Assembly (NCBI GenBank): GCA_036971475.1
Contig: JBAIZL010000003.1
Coordinates: 84,104,542-84,168,541, forward strand
Direction of reading: 5' to 3'
Length of the DNA stretch: 64,000 nucleotides
From: Prosapia bicincta
Lineage: Eukaryota; Arthropoda; Insecta; Hemiptera; Cercopidae
This document shows, in pieces, positions 22,290 through 31,525 of this stretch; the stretch's first letter is position 1, and each line of letters starts with the position of its first letter. The translations under genes and the position numbers were made by a program. The notes below the pieces were generated by a model, which was given only the letters and a program-made list of their open reading frames with translations, made no database searches and was not told the DNA's origin.

Positions 22290-22700
22290 CATTTACATAG
22301 TGACACAAGGTATTGTCCCATTTATAAGGTACATTTATACGGAATTTCTCTGGAAAAGATTCTCATATGTATTTTTCTCAGATCATTGTGCAGCTGGATA
22401 ATTATATTATAAATATCCGTAAGGCTTTTGTTGACAATGGGTTCTCATTTGTATTGCAATTCCTCTGAATTCTGCAGCTGAATAATTCCACAGTGAACAT
22501 TTATAGGAATTTTCTCTTGAATGACTACTCCTATGTAGTTTAAATGCATTTAATTGTCGAGGGTAATAATTACATAGCGAACATTTGTAATGTTTTTCCC
22601 CAAATGGATTCTCATATGGTTTTTAAATGTACTTAATCTTGTAGCTGAATAATAATAAAACAGTACATTTGTAAGGTTTTTTCTGGAATGGATTGTTTAA
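22290..22700 (-). pseudogene. fossil C2H2 zinc-finger array II (copy B)
   Basis: Reverse-strand remnants such as YSATRLSTFKNHMRIH and SHSRENSYKCSLWNYSAAE keep the 28-residue rhythm over four to five units, but ligands are lost and frames broken. This array is directly downstream of the fossil transposase on the same strand. Confidence 0.65.
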
Positions 22701-23060
22701 ATGGCCCTTACCCTCTTTCCAACAGTTCTTCGGTGGGACAATATGGCATATTATCAACAATTAAAAGAACTTTACTAACTCCTTTTCCATGAGCTTTTTT
22801 ACTTTAGGGATGAAAATTTTGTCATACCACTCTGTAAACAATGCAGGAGTCTTCCAAGCTTTTGCAAAAGAGGGGGAGCTGTTTCAAATTTTTAATTGCT
22901 CCTGGCCTGTTTGACTTTCCTATCATCAGAATTGGTATTTTACAATTCCTCGTAAGTTTGCCACAGTTAACGACTGCAACCGCTTCTTCAGAAGTATCTT
23001 TACCTAACTTATTTCAAATTAAAATTTTTCTGTTCAAAATAATTAAATCTAAATTTTAAC
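22700..23060 (-). pseudogene. fossil Tigger/jerky-type DDE transposase fragment (copy B)
   Basis: The reverse strand reads AVAVVNCGKLTRNCK, IPILMIGKSNRPGAIKNVKQ, an LFTEWHDKIFIPNVKK-like stretch, then LIVDNMPYCPTEELLERG-stop. This matches the region between the first and second catalytic Asp of pogo/Tigger transposases (VIGKSxKPRxFKN ... LLLDNAPxHP). The N-terminal domain is not visible. The 72-codon frame on the plus strand here is its shadow. Confidence 0.6.
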
Positions 23061-23553
23061 TCTTCAAACCATATAATGTTAAAGAAAGTCTGTCAATAAT
23101 GATTTGCATCAACAACCAAAGTAGCAACAAGGATTTCAAACATCATTTGATACAATCTATACTTTTGTTTAGTACTCTGATTGTGTTTTTATACTTTTCT
23201 GCCTGTAATTTTAATTTATTACCACAGATCTATTTATAAATTTCTGGTCTTCACAAATTTGAATATTTTGTTCAATCTGGTCTGAGAGTCTCATTAGTTT
23301 TTGTGTCATTTGGATGGTGCTCTTTGATGTCAAAACTTGTGCAGAGAAGTAATACAAATAGAAATTGTTATGTTATTAATTCAGCCCTCTGGTTCTATAA
23401 ATCTGTTGTCACTTAATAACTTTAAACAATTTGTAAAAATATCATTAATTTAAATAATTGAAGTAACTAACAATTGTTCATAAAATTAGTTCATTTCTTT
23501 CGCTTCTTGGAGAACAAGTATTAAGAGTGAGTGATAGGTTGTTTTCAGAACTG

Positions 23554-23845
23554 CCCGAACAATACGAAATATATAGGCACTTCAAACTACACCCTACACA
23601 CATACTCAATACACAATTACATTACAACTCACACGCACTTTTTGACATCATAACTCCTAATACACACAAAATACACCCACACCACCAAAATATCCCACCC
23701 CCACCCTAACCTACGTAAACCTTGAGATCAGTTACGGTCTGAGTTGACAAAGGGACACATCTCCCGAAACGGCCGTCCTCAACACAAAAAAAGTAAGTGC
23801 TACTATAGGTAAGTTAAAACATTTTTTTAAAAAAAAGTTGTAAGT
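23554..23845 (+). mobile_element. F2 unit insertion, private to copy B
   Basis: Copies C and D read TTTTCAGAACTGCTCAACATA straight into GAAATTATATAATC. Copy B has about 290 bp in between, starting CGAACAATACGAAATATATA and ending AAAAAGTTGTAAGTGAT, with a small target deletion. The unit has no open frame longer than a shadow. It has a CA-rich segment, a hammerhead-like motif and an oligo-A stretch. The same unit lies inverted at 10850-11110. Confidence 0.75.
23740..23781 (+). ncRNA. hammerhead-like motif, family F2 (fully paired)
   Basis: TGAG (helix I, 23740-23743), core TTGACAAA (23744-23751), GGGA-CACATC-TCCC (helix II), GAAA (23766-23769), ACG-GC-CGT (helix III), C (23777), CTCA (helix I, 23778-23781). 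Relative to the hammerhead consensus, C3 is U and G8 is A, and there is one extra base before helix II. All helices pair. Confidence 0.45.
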
Positions 23846-24639
23846 GATAGAAATTATATAATCTTCAAGTTGATGTGGACAAGACAAGATTCCTCCAACA
23901 AGGAAAGTGGTACTTGTGGTTTATTTATCCTTATTGTTTTAATATTTATGTTTAACCCATGGATCAAGGGGCTGTGGTTTGTCATTCCAAGGTATGTCTT
24001 GTACAATTTTCCTGTTCAGAATCAAAACTTATTGCCAACCACAATAGCGCTTAACAATTATTCTTAACTATTTGTAACCAGTTGGTTTTACCATAATTTG
24101 TTTTCCCCCCTTCTTACTTATGCTGTAATTTTGTATCATGATGAAGAAATAAAAAAACACAAACAGCATGATACATTTTTAAAAAAACCATATATAAAGT
24201 ACATATATAAAAAAAATCACAATCAAGAGTTATCTGAAATAATACAGAACTAGTTCCGATACCTGTGTAAGAGTGCAGCCCCTCATGGGAAGGTAAGTTA
24301 TCAGTTGTTCTACACGAAAGTAAAGTATAAATAAGTCATATCAGTTCTTTATGAGCTTCTGGATGAGTAACATACAAGGCTATGTTAGTCCAGTACGATT
24401 TGTAATCAGGTTCATGGCTTACAGTAGATATAAAAATTTATAAATCCTAGTAATAATATCCATCCAAAGGGTGATATGATTAACGGAAAATCAGTAAAAC
24501 TGAGTTCAAGATATGGATCGATATATTCAGGGTAGGGGCCATTAAATACGAGATCTGGATCAATAAACACTTTTAGTATTTACACAACTATACACTGGGG
24601 ATATACAATCCTTTGCATACTGAAACGTGATTGCATTTG

Positions 24640-24957
24640 AACCACAATGTACTCTCATATGGCTATTAGGATTGCTTAGTTGTGTTGTTGTATAATACAT
24701 GTTTGTAGGATTTTTCTCCAGAATGGATTCTTATATGCATTTTAAATGAGCTTGAATATGTAGCTGAATAATCACATAGTGAACATTTGTAAGGTTTATC
24801 TACAGAATGTGTTTTCATATAGCTTCTAAGATTGCTTAGTTGTGTTGCTATAAAATATACGTTTGTAGGGTTTTTCTCCAAAGTGTTTCATCATATGTAT
24901 TTTAATGTTATTTGAACATGCAGTTGAATAATAACATTGTGAATACTTTTAAGGTTT
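24640..24957 (-). pseudogene. fossil fingers downstream of the gene stop (copy B)
   Basis: Beyond the stop at 24958 the reverse strand continues with KPLKVFTMLLFN-like decayed units. A frame-shifted but well-preserved pair follows, THSVDKPYKCSLCDYSATYS and SSFKMHIRIHSGEKSYK. The finger array was therefore once longer by about four units. Confidence 0.65.
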
Positions 24958-26955
24958 TTACCCAGAGTGTTTTCTCTTATGTCTTTTCAAATGACCTGAT
25001 TGGGCTGTAGAAAAATCACACTGTAAACACTTGTAAGGTTTTTCTCCGGAATGTATTCTCATGTGTACTTTCAAAATACCTGATTGGGCTGCAGAAAAAT
25101 CACACTGTGAACATTTGTAAGGTTTTTCTCCGGAATGTATTCTCATATGTACTTTCAAGCTACTTGTACGAGTTGCAGAAAAATCACATTCTGGACATTT
25201 GTAAGGCTTTTCTCCGGAATGTATTATCATGTGTGCTTTCAAGCTACTTGTATGAACTGCTGAAAAATCACACTGTAAACATTTGTAAGGTTTTTCTCCG
25301 GAATGTATTCTCATGTGTACTTTCAAAACACCTGATTGGGCTGCAGAAAAATCACACTGTGAACATTTGTAAGGGATTTCTCCACAATGTTTTCTCAAGT
25401 GTGCTTTCAAATTACTTGATTGGGCTGCAGAAAAATCACACTGTGAACATTTGTAAGGTTTTTCTCCGGTATGTTTTCTCATGTGTACTTTCAAATGACT
25501 TGAATGGGCTGTTGAAAAATTACACTGTAAACATTTGTAAGGTTTTTCTCTGGAATGTATTCTCATGTGTACTTTCAAGCTACTTGTATGAGCTGCTGAA
25601 AAATTACACTGTGAACATTTGTAAGGTTTTTCTCCAGAATGTATTCTCATGTGTACTTTCAAAGCACCTGATCTGGCTGCAGAAAAATCACACTGTGAAC
25701 ATTTGTAAGGTTTTTCTCCGGAATGTATTCTCATGTGTACTTTCAAGCTACTTGTATTAACTACTGAAAAATCACACTGTAAACATTTGTAAGGTTTTTC
25801 TCCGGCATGTATTCTCATGTGTACTCTCAAGCTACTTGTATGAGCTGTTGAATAATCGCACTGTGAACATTTGTAAGGTTTTTCTCCGGAATGTCTTCTA
25901 ATGTGTACTTTCAAATTACCTGATCTGGCTGCAGAAAAATCACACTCTGAACATTTGTAAGGTTTTTCTCCGGAATGTATTCTCATGTGTACTTTCAAAA
26001 CACTTGATCGGGCTGCAGAAAAATCACACTGTGAACATTTGTAAGGTTTTTCTCCAGAATGTATTCTCATGTGTACTTTCAAGCTACTTGTATTAACTGC
26101 TGAAAAATCACACTGTAAACATTTGTAAGGTTTTTCTCCGGAATGTATTCTCATGTGTACTCTCAAGCTACTTGTATGAGCTGTTGAAAAATCACACTGT
26201 GAACATTTGTAAGGTTTTTCTCCGGAATGTATTCCCATGTGTACTTTCAAGCTACTTGTATTAACTGCTGAAAAATCACACTGTAAACATTTGTAAGATT
26301 TTTCTCCAGAATGTATTCTCATGTGTACTTTCAAGCTACTTGTACGAGTTGCAGAAAAATCACATTCTGGACATTTGTAAGGGTTTTCTTCAGAATGTCT
26401 TCTCACATGTCTTTTTAAATAATTTGATTGGGCTGCTGAAAAATCACACTGTAAACATTTGTAAGGTTTTTCTCTGGAATGGTTTTTCATAACGGCTATA
26501 AAGTGACTGGAATGTGCAGATAAAAAATCACATTGTGGTCTTTTGTAAGGCTTCAATATAGAAATGGGTTTCAAGAAGTGTTTAATATCTTTTGTCTGTG
26601 TTGCAGAAAAATCCCATGTTACATGCTTGTAAGATATTTTACGAATATGGCTTCTGAAGTGGATTATAAGCTTATTTAATTCTGAGCTTGTGTAACTACA
26701 ATGTTTACATGTCAATGACTTTTTGATGTAGTTCTTTGTTCTCACTGAGAGAATGGAGCCAACTGAAGTCATATTGTTACATTTAATATTTTCATCCTGT
26801 TTGGTAGAGTTCCAATACATTACAGACGTATCAATCTTGGAACAAACTTCCCTGTGCTTTTCAGTTTGTCCCTTAGTTGTTGTTTTGCCACATGTTTCAC
26901 AACAGACAACATCTGAAATGTAAGAGTTATTTCCATTTAGATTTACTTTTAACAT
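24958..26955 (-). CDS. C2H2 zinc-finger protein, copy B (18 tandem fingers)
   Basis: 665 aa, single open frame. Residues 1-40 hold MLKVNLNGN and CCETCGKTTTKGQ followed by a His and Cys (possible C2HC knuckle). Residues 82-104 form an isolated C2H2 finger. Residues 105-160 are two degenerate units (YKHVTWDF, YKRPQCDF). Residues 161-665 are 18 consecutive 28-residue fingers with HSGEKPYKC linkers. Base-contacting positions vary (-1: Q, R, N, H; 3: Y, S, V, N, A, H, I) while position 6 is mostly V. There is no KRAB, BTB or ZAD domain. An in-frame TAA lies 18 bases upstream of the ATG, so the start is set unless an upstream exon joins inside. The last linker Glu codon is the stop. It is presumably a nuclear DNA-binding protein; the target is unknown. 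Whether it is expressed cannot be seen. Confidence 0.8.
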   Translation of the reverse strand: MLKVNLNGNNSYISDVVCCETCGKTTTKGQTEKHREVCSKIDTSVMYWNSTKQDENIKCNNMTSVGSILSVRTKNYIKKSLTCKHCSYTSSELNKLIIHFRSHIRKISYKHVTWDFSATQTKDIKHFLKPISILKPYKRPQCDFLSAHSSHFIAVMKNHSREKPYKCLQCDFSAAQSNYLKRHVRRHSEENPYKCPECDFSATRTSSLKVHMRIHSGEKSYKCLQCDFSAVNTSSLKVHMGIHSGEKPYKCSQCDFSTAHTSSLRVHMRIHSGEKPYKCLQCDFSAVNTSSLKVHMRIHSGEKPYKCSQCDFSAARSSVLKVHMRIHSGEKPYKCSECDFSAARSGNLKVHIRRHSGEKPYKCSQCDYSTAHTSSLRVHMRIHAGEKPYKCLQCDFSVVNTSSLKVHMRIHSGEKPYKCSQCDFSAARSGALKVHMRIHSGEKPYKCSQCNFSAAHTSSLKVHMRIHSREKPYKCLQCNFSTAHSSHLKVHMRKHTGEKPYKCSQCDFSAAQSSNLKAHLRKHCGEIPYKCSQCDFSAAQSGVLKVHMRIHSGEKPYKCLQCDFSAVHTSSLKAHMIIHSGEKPYKCPECDFSATRTSSLKVHMRIHSGEKPYKCSQCDFSAAQSGILKVHMRIHSGEKPYKCLQCDFSTAQSGHLKRHKRKHSG

Positions 26956-27335
26956 TAATTTTTTTTTTTTTTAGGATTACATACATTGACAATTACATAT
27001 CGTTAGAGTAATATACTAACACTGTATTTCTATACCAACTAGTAACCTGTACTTGGAAGTATTACACACAGGAGACAATCATTAGCTTAATATAACAATA
27101 ATATTTCCATGTTACTCCATAACCATTAAATATATTGAATTGATCAAATACTATGGTTGAATTAGCTTGTATAACTTAATATAATAAATAATACACATCA
27201 GACATAATTTACAGATTTTTGAGTCAAAGATATAGAAGACTGCAATATTGATAATCTGAATATACCATTGGTAAGTCTAAGTAAAGACATTTATAAATTA
27301 TAGTCTAATCTAATCTATAAGGAATAATGTGTTGT
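26956..27335 (-). promoter_or_regulatory. conserved 5' flank of the zinc-finger genes
   Basis: About 380 bp upstream of the ATG are shared by A, B and C and end at the point where B and C carry the PLE-1 insertion. Just before the ATG is an A-run of 14-16 bases that differs in length between copies. No clear TATA box or initiator can be named. The same strand shows no acceptor-like pyrimidine tract next to the ATG, so this is likely leader or promoter sequence. Confidence 0.35.
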
Positions 27336-28936
27336 TTCACCATCTTACATAATCGCAAACATACTAGACAAAATAATAAGATCTAAAATACATATCAACA
27401 ACACATACAATATAAAAAATGGATACGAATTAATTAATAAAATAAAAAACATAAAAACAAACAGCAACACAAAAATAATAAGTTATGACATAACTAACAT
27501 GTACCCTAGCATCCCAATAGAAGAAACCATAGAAATAATAAAAAAACAAACTAATACAACAAAGAAACATAATAGATAGTATCATTACGCTAACCAAACA
27601 CATATGTAACCAAAATTACTTCCAATTTAACAATAAATACTATAAACAAACAACTGGTCTCCCCATGGGATCACCCATATCATCAGTCATGTCAGAAATA
27701 TATTTACAACACTTTGATCAAATAATAATTAAACCTATACTAAACACACACAATATTTCACTATGGACAAAGTATGTAGACGATATACTTGTAATATACC
27801 AACCTACCATTCACAACGAACACATCATAACACTAAACAAACTAAATACATACAATGAAAACATACAATTCACCGTCAAAACAGAAACAAATAGAACAAT
27901 CAACTATCTCGACATTACATTAAATATAAATGATAATAAAATAGAAACTACGGTACACAGGAAACCTACTTCCAACAACAACACAATACACTACAAATCT
28001 AACCACCCCTGGACACACAAATTAACACTTACAGTAACATGATAAATAAAGCAATAAAATACACACAAGATAACAAACAAAAATTAAATGAAGAATTAGA
28101 CAACATTACAAAAATAATCATAGAAAATGGATACAGCAAACACCTTATAAAAAATATATACAATAAATTCACACAAAAACCTAACCTCAACACAACACTA
28201 CAACTGGAACACAAAAATAAAAAAATACCTAAAATATAAATACACCTATAACAAAATAGAAAAAATAACAAATATATACAACAAAGAATACTACACTACA
28301 ACATACAAACCAAACAACAAAATAATAAAATATCTTAATAACACAAACCACAAAACAAATTCAGAAAAACATAACTTATCAGGCATTTACAAAATTACAT
28401 GTAACAACTGTAACGCATTTTACATTGGGAAAACAACCAGATCATTTAAAATAACATTTGAAGAACATTACAGAGCATACAAAAACAAAAATTCAAAAGT
28501 ATCAAATGTTGCAGCACACCTAATACCACATAAACATGAAATAACAAATTACAAAAAAAACCTAACTATACTTGAAATAAATAATAACCCAATAGAACTA
28601 AACTCACTAGAAAAATACCACATTTATAAAAACATACACAATTTAATGAATCTATAAACAACATATACAGAAGACATACTATTCAAAAACATTAAACACG
28701 AGACTCAAGAGGAAACATGTATGACGTCAACAAATACCAACACCACGGAACGAACATCCACACCAGTAAAATTGAGAAAAAGTAATGAGTGATTCAACAA
28801 TGGTCAAGTGAACGAAAGGCGCCTCATCACACAAGGTAAAATCATTGCACTTAATGCTGGAAAAATTACTTACAATAGTAATATATTAACTTCCTAAAGT
28901 CAGTGCAACGGAAAAACAACGGATAACGTAAAATAT

Positions 28937-28938
<2 letters not shown>
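27336..28938 (+). pseudogene. Penelope-like element PLE-1, 5'-truncated (copy B)
   Basis: Coding order on the plus strand: IISYDITNMYPSIPIEETIE (RT motif with first Asp, 27480-27535), a frameshift near 27570, TTGLPMGSPISS (27650), YVDDILVIY (27775), INYLDITLN (27900), a stop near 28042, then GIYKITCNNCNAFYIGKTTR (GIY-YIG, 28390-28445). In the endonuclease, KIRFEEH has become KITFEEH, losing the expected catalytic Arg. The non-coding tail (28775-28938) contains a degenerate F1 hammerhead-like motif and ends at (TA)n. The N-terminal third is missing. The same insertion occurs in copy C. Confidence 0.85.
28789..28830 (+). ncRNA. hammerhead-like motif, family F1 (degenerate)
   Basis: The core reads TCAACAAT (G5 changed to A) and helix II has GAAC instead of GACC. 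Helices I and III remain. It is expected to be inactive. The copy in block C (36867-36908) shares the G5 change and has CAAA instead of GAAA. Confidence 0.35.

Positions 28939-29000
<62 letters not shown>
28939..29000. repeat. (TA)n microsatellite between inverted PLE-1 tails
   Basis: The left side is the end of the plus-strand PLE-1 (TATCAA). The right side is the end of a reverse-strand PLE-1 tail (GAAGTTAATATATTACT). Confidence 0.95.
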
Positions 29001-29003
<3 letters not shown>

Positions 29004-29385
29004 GTTAATATATTACTATTGTAAGTAATTTTTCCACCTTAAGTGCAATAATTTTACCTTGAGTGATGAGGCACCTTTCGGTCAATTGACCATTGTCGAA
29101 TCACTGATGTTTTTCTGTTGTAGATGTTCGGTCTGTGAAGTTGGTGTTTGTTGACGTTACACGCGCTTTTTCTTGATCTGTGTGTATGATGTTTCTATAT
29201 AGTATGTCTTCTGTATATGTTGTTTGTAGATTCATTAAATTGTTGTGTATGTTTTTATAAATGTGGTATTTTTCTAGTGAGTTTAGTTCTATTGGGTTGT
29301 TATTTATTTCAAGTATGGTTAGGTTATTTTCGTTATTACAATAGTAATATATTAACTTCATAAAGTCAGTGCAACGGAAAAACAA
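29001..29385 (-). pseudogene. PLE-1 3' fragment, inverted
   Basis: The reverse strand from about 29345 reads NNLTILEINNNPIELNSLEK and YHIYKNIHNNLMNLQTTYTE, then DRTSTTEKHQ-stop near 29105. This is the segment after the GIY-YIG motif and the PLE-1 C-terminus, followed by the 3' tail. At 29340-29390 it joins another short tail piece (AATATATTAACTTCATAAAG). Confidence 0.75.
29063..29104 (-). ncRNA. hammerhead-like motif, family F1 (fully paired)
   Basis: On the reverse strand: GTGAT, TCGACAAT, GGTC-AATT-GACC, GAAA, AGG-TG-CCT, C, ATCAC. The helix II loop differs from other copies (AATT versus AAGT) while the stem is kept. Confidence 0.45.
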
Positions 29386-29407
29386 TGGATAACGTTAAAT
29401 ATCAAGA

Positions 29408-29451
<44 letters not shown>

Positions 29452-29469
29452 AATAAAAAGAACAGCGAA

Positions 29470-30360
29470 CTTCATGTTCATGCTTTCTATTGCTACAGTT
29501 GGTTTATTATTATTAAACGTACACTTTTCTATACCGCATCACTTATGTTGTGTTTGGTCATTTGTATTTTATTATTTATTGATCCTACCCATTTGCCTAC
29601 ATCTTTGACATGGTTTTGCAATGATTCCATAAATTCCCCTTTTACCTCTACAGTTTTTTATTCTAGTAAGATTGCAATGTTATCTACGTTTTTTAATTCT
29701 CATCCAACATATTATTTAGTTTCTTATTCGATTCCTTCATTTTTTTTTACTGAGCTCCTCCTTTGGTTCATAAACCTTTTTATTTGACTCCTCCATTTGT
29801 TTCTTAAGATTATAATTTGACTCCTCCATTGGCTGAAGTATATCTTAAGCATGAGTATTACGCCTGATTCAGAACTTGGCCTTTCAATTTTATTGTGAAC
29901 CGTGTTTTTTACTGTGCCTGTCTCAAGCTCCCTACTTTCGGTATCAAGTTCGATTTCCACCCATGTATTTACGTTCCTATCGGTTATTTCCCGCAATAAA
30001 TTGCCCGAACTTTACTACTTGTTCTGATACTTGACTCATTTTTACTTTCCTATTTGCAAATTGACTACTTCTCTTTAACATATATTTTATAAACACTCCT
30101 TCAGTTCAAGTATAAATGTTTTTATAAATTCTCAATCACTCAATTATCTTATATTTACTCAATTCTATGCTAACTTAATGAAATTTTAACACACAATTTA
30201 TATTTGAAAAACAAAATAATTTTTACTAAGTTACAAATTTTACAAGCTAAAGTAGCCACACGTTAATGGTGCCAACTATAACATAAAAAGAACATCGGAC
30301 TTCACATTGGCGCAACTATATCATCACCTCGCTTCCTTTATGTTAAGAAATAAAAATGTA
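29470..30360 (-). pseudogene. LTR-retrotransposon leader and gag-like remnant (copy C)
   Basis: The same sequence as 21020-21900, with the same frame breaks. The 90-codon reverse frame at 29724-29996 is the frame-shifted gag-like part. Confidence 0.35.
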
Positions 30361-30739
30361 TATTTAAATTTATTATTATTAATATGAAATATTATTATCA
30401 AATAATTTATGTTGGGCACCAAATCTATATTCTAAATAGATCACAATTAAAGATTTTCTGGATTTAACTAAAAAAAATCAATGAATTATTTATGATATTT
30501 ACTTTAATTTACTAAAAGTTTAACTAATTTACATTTAAATATTTACACAAACAGCAAGAACTCTTTACAATTTAACAGTTATTTTAAATATAAAATTATC
30601 CTACATACAACCTATGTTAAATGTTAATAGAATATTTATTTTTTTCTTTAAGTTAAATGTATTTATCTCTAGGCACGAGGTTACTGTCTAATGGGCACTT
30701 TAATTTGTCGAAAGGGTCCTGTGTATTTTAATTAATTTT

Positions 30740-31160
30740 GATACTGTAAATGAACCATTTACATAGTGACACAAGGTATTGTCTCATTTATAAGGTACAT
30801 TTATACGGAATTTCTCTGGAAAAGATTCTCATATGTATTTTTTCTCAGATCATTGTGCAGCTGGGTAATTATATTATAAATATTCGTAAGGCTTTTGTTG
30901 AAAATGGGTTCTCATTTGTATTGCAATTCCTCTGTATCCGGCAGCTCAATAATTCCACAGTGAACATTTATAGGACCTTTCTCTTGAATGACTACTCCTA
31001 TGTAGTTTAAATGCATTTAATTGTCGAGGCGAATAATTACATAGCAAACATTTGTAATGTTTTTCCCCAAATGGATTCTCATATGGTTTTTAAATGTACT
31101 TAATCTTGTAGCTGAATAATAATAAAACAGTACATTTGTAAGGTTTTTTCTGGAATGGAT
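30740..31160 (-). pseudogene. fossil C2H2 zinc-finger array II (copy C)
   Basis: Equivalent to 22290-22700. Four to five decayed finger units on the reverse strand. The 86-codon plus-strand frame 30750-31010 is a shadow. Confidence 0.6.
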
Positions 31161-31164
31161 TGTT

Positions 31165-31525
31165 TTAAATGGCCCTTACCCTCTTTCCAACAGTTCTTCG
31201 GTGGGACAATATGGCATATTATCAACAATTAAAAGAACTTTACCACTTCCTTATCCATGAGTTTTTTTACGTTAGGGATAAAAATTTTGTCATGCCACTC
31301 TGTAAACAATGCAGTCTTTCCAAGCTTTTGCAAAAGAGGGGGAGCTGTTTCACATTTTTAATTGCTCCTGGCCTGTTTGACTTTCCTATCATCAGAATTG
31401 GTATTTTACAATTCCTCGTAAGTTTGCCACAGTTAACGACTGCAACCGCTTCTTCAGAAGTATCTTTACCTAACTTATTTCAAATTAAAATTTTTCTGTT
31501 CAAAATAATTAAATCTAAATTTTAA
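31165..31525 (-). pseudogene. fossil Tigger/jerky-type DDE transposase fragment (copy C)
   Basis: Reverse strand: SEEAVAVVNCGKLTR, ILMIGKSNRPGAIKNVK, KTALFTEWHDKIFIPNVKK, then LIVDNMPYCPTEELLERG-stop in a frame shifted by the loss of one or two bases. This is the most readable of the four copies. The 118-codon plus-strand frame across it is a shadow. Confidence 0.6.

Larger units (their letters stand above)
21020..27335 (-). repeat. segmental duplication block, copy B
   Basis: Head-to-tail with C, offset about 8.18-8.45 kb, and nearly identical to it through most of its length by eye. Contents: LTR-gag remnant, fossil fingers II, fossil Tigger, spacer with a private F2 insertion (23554-23845), fossil 3' fingers, open zinc-finger gene, and a 5' flank ending at the PLE-1 insertion that C shares. 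Confidence 0.85.

Noticed and set aside
25107..25760. 217-residue plus-strand frame and similar ones at 33437-34921
   Set aside because: Shadows of the reverse-strand zinc-finger genes.
28029..28271. Reverse-strand hydrophobic frames opposite PLE-1 (also 36460, 51978)
   Set aside because: Antisense of the Lys- and Asn-rich PLE linker, which gives Phe- and Leu-rich shadows.
31169..31525. Plus-strand 118-residue frames (also 38677, 22841, 1951) as a small conserved gene
   Set aside because: The opposite strand encodes a recognisable transposase fragment. The conservation only reflects recent duplication.
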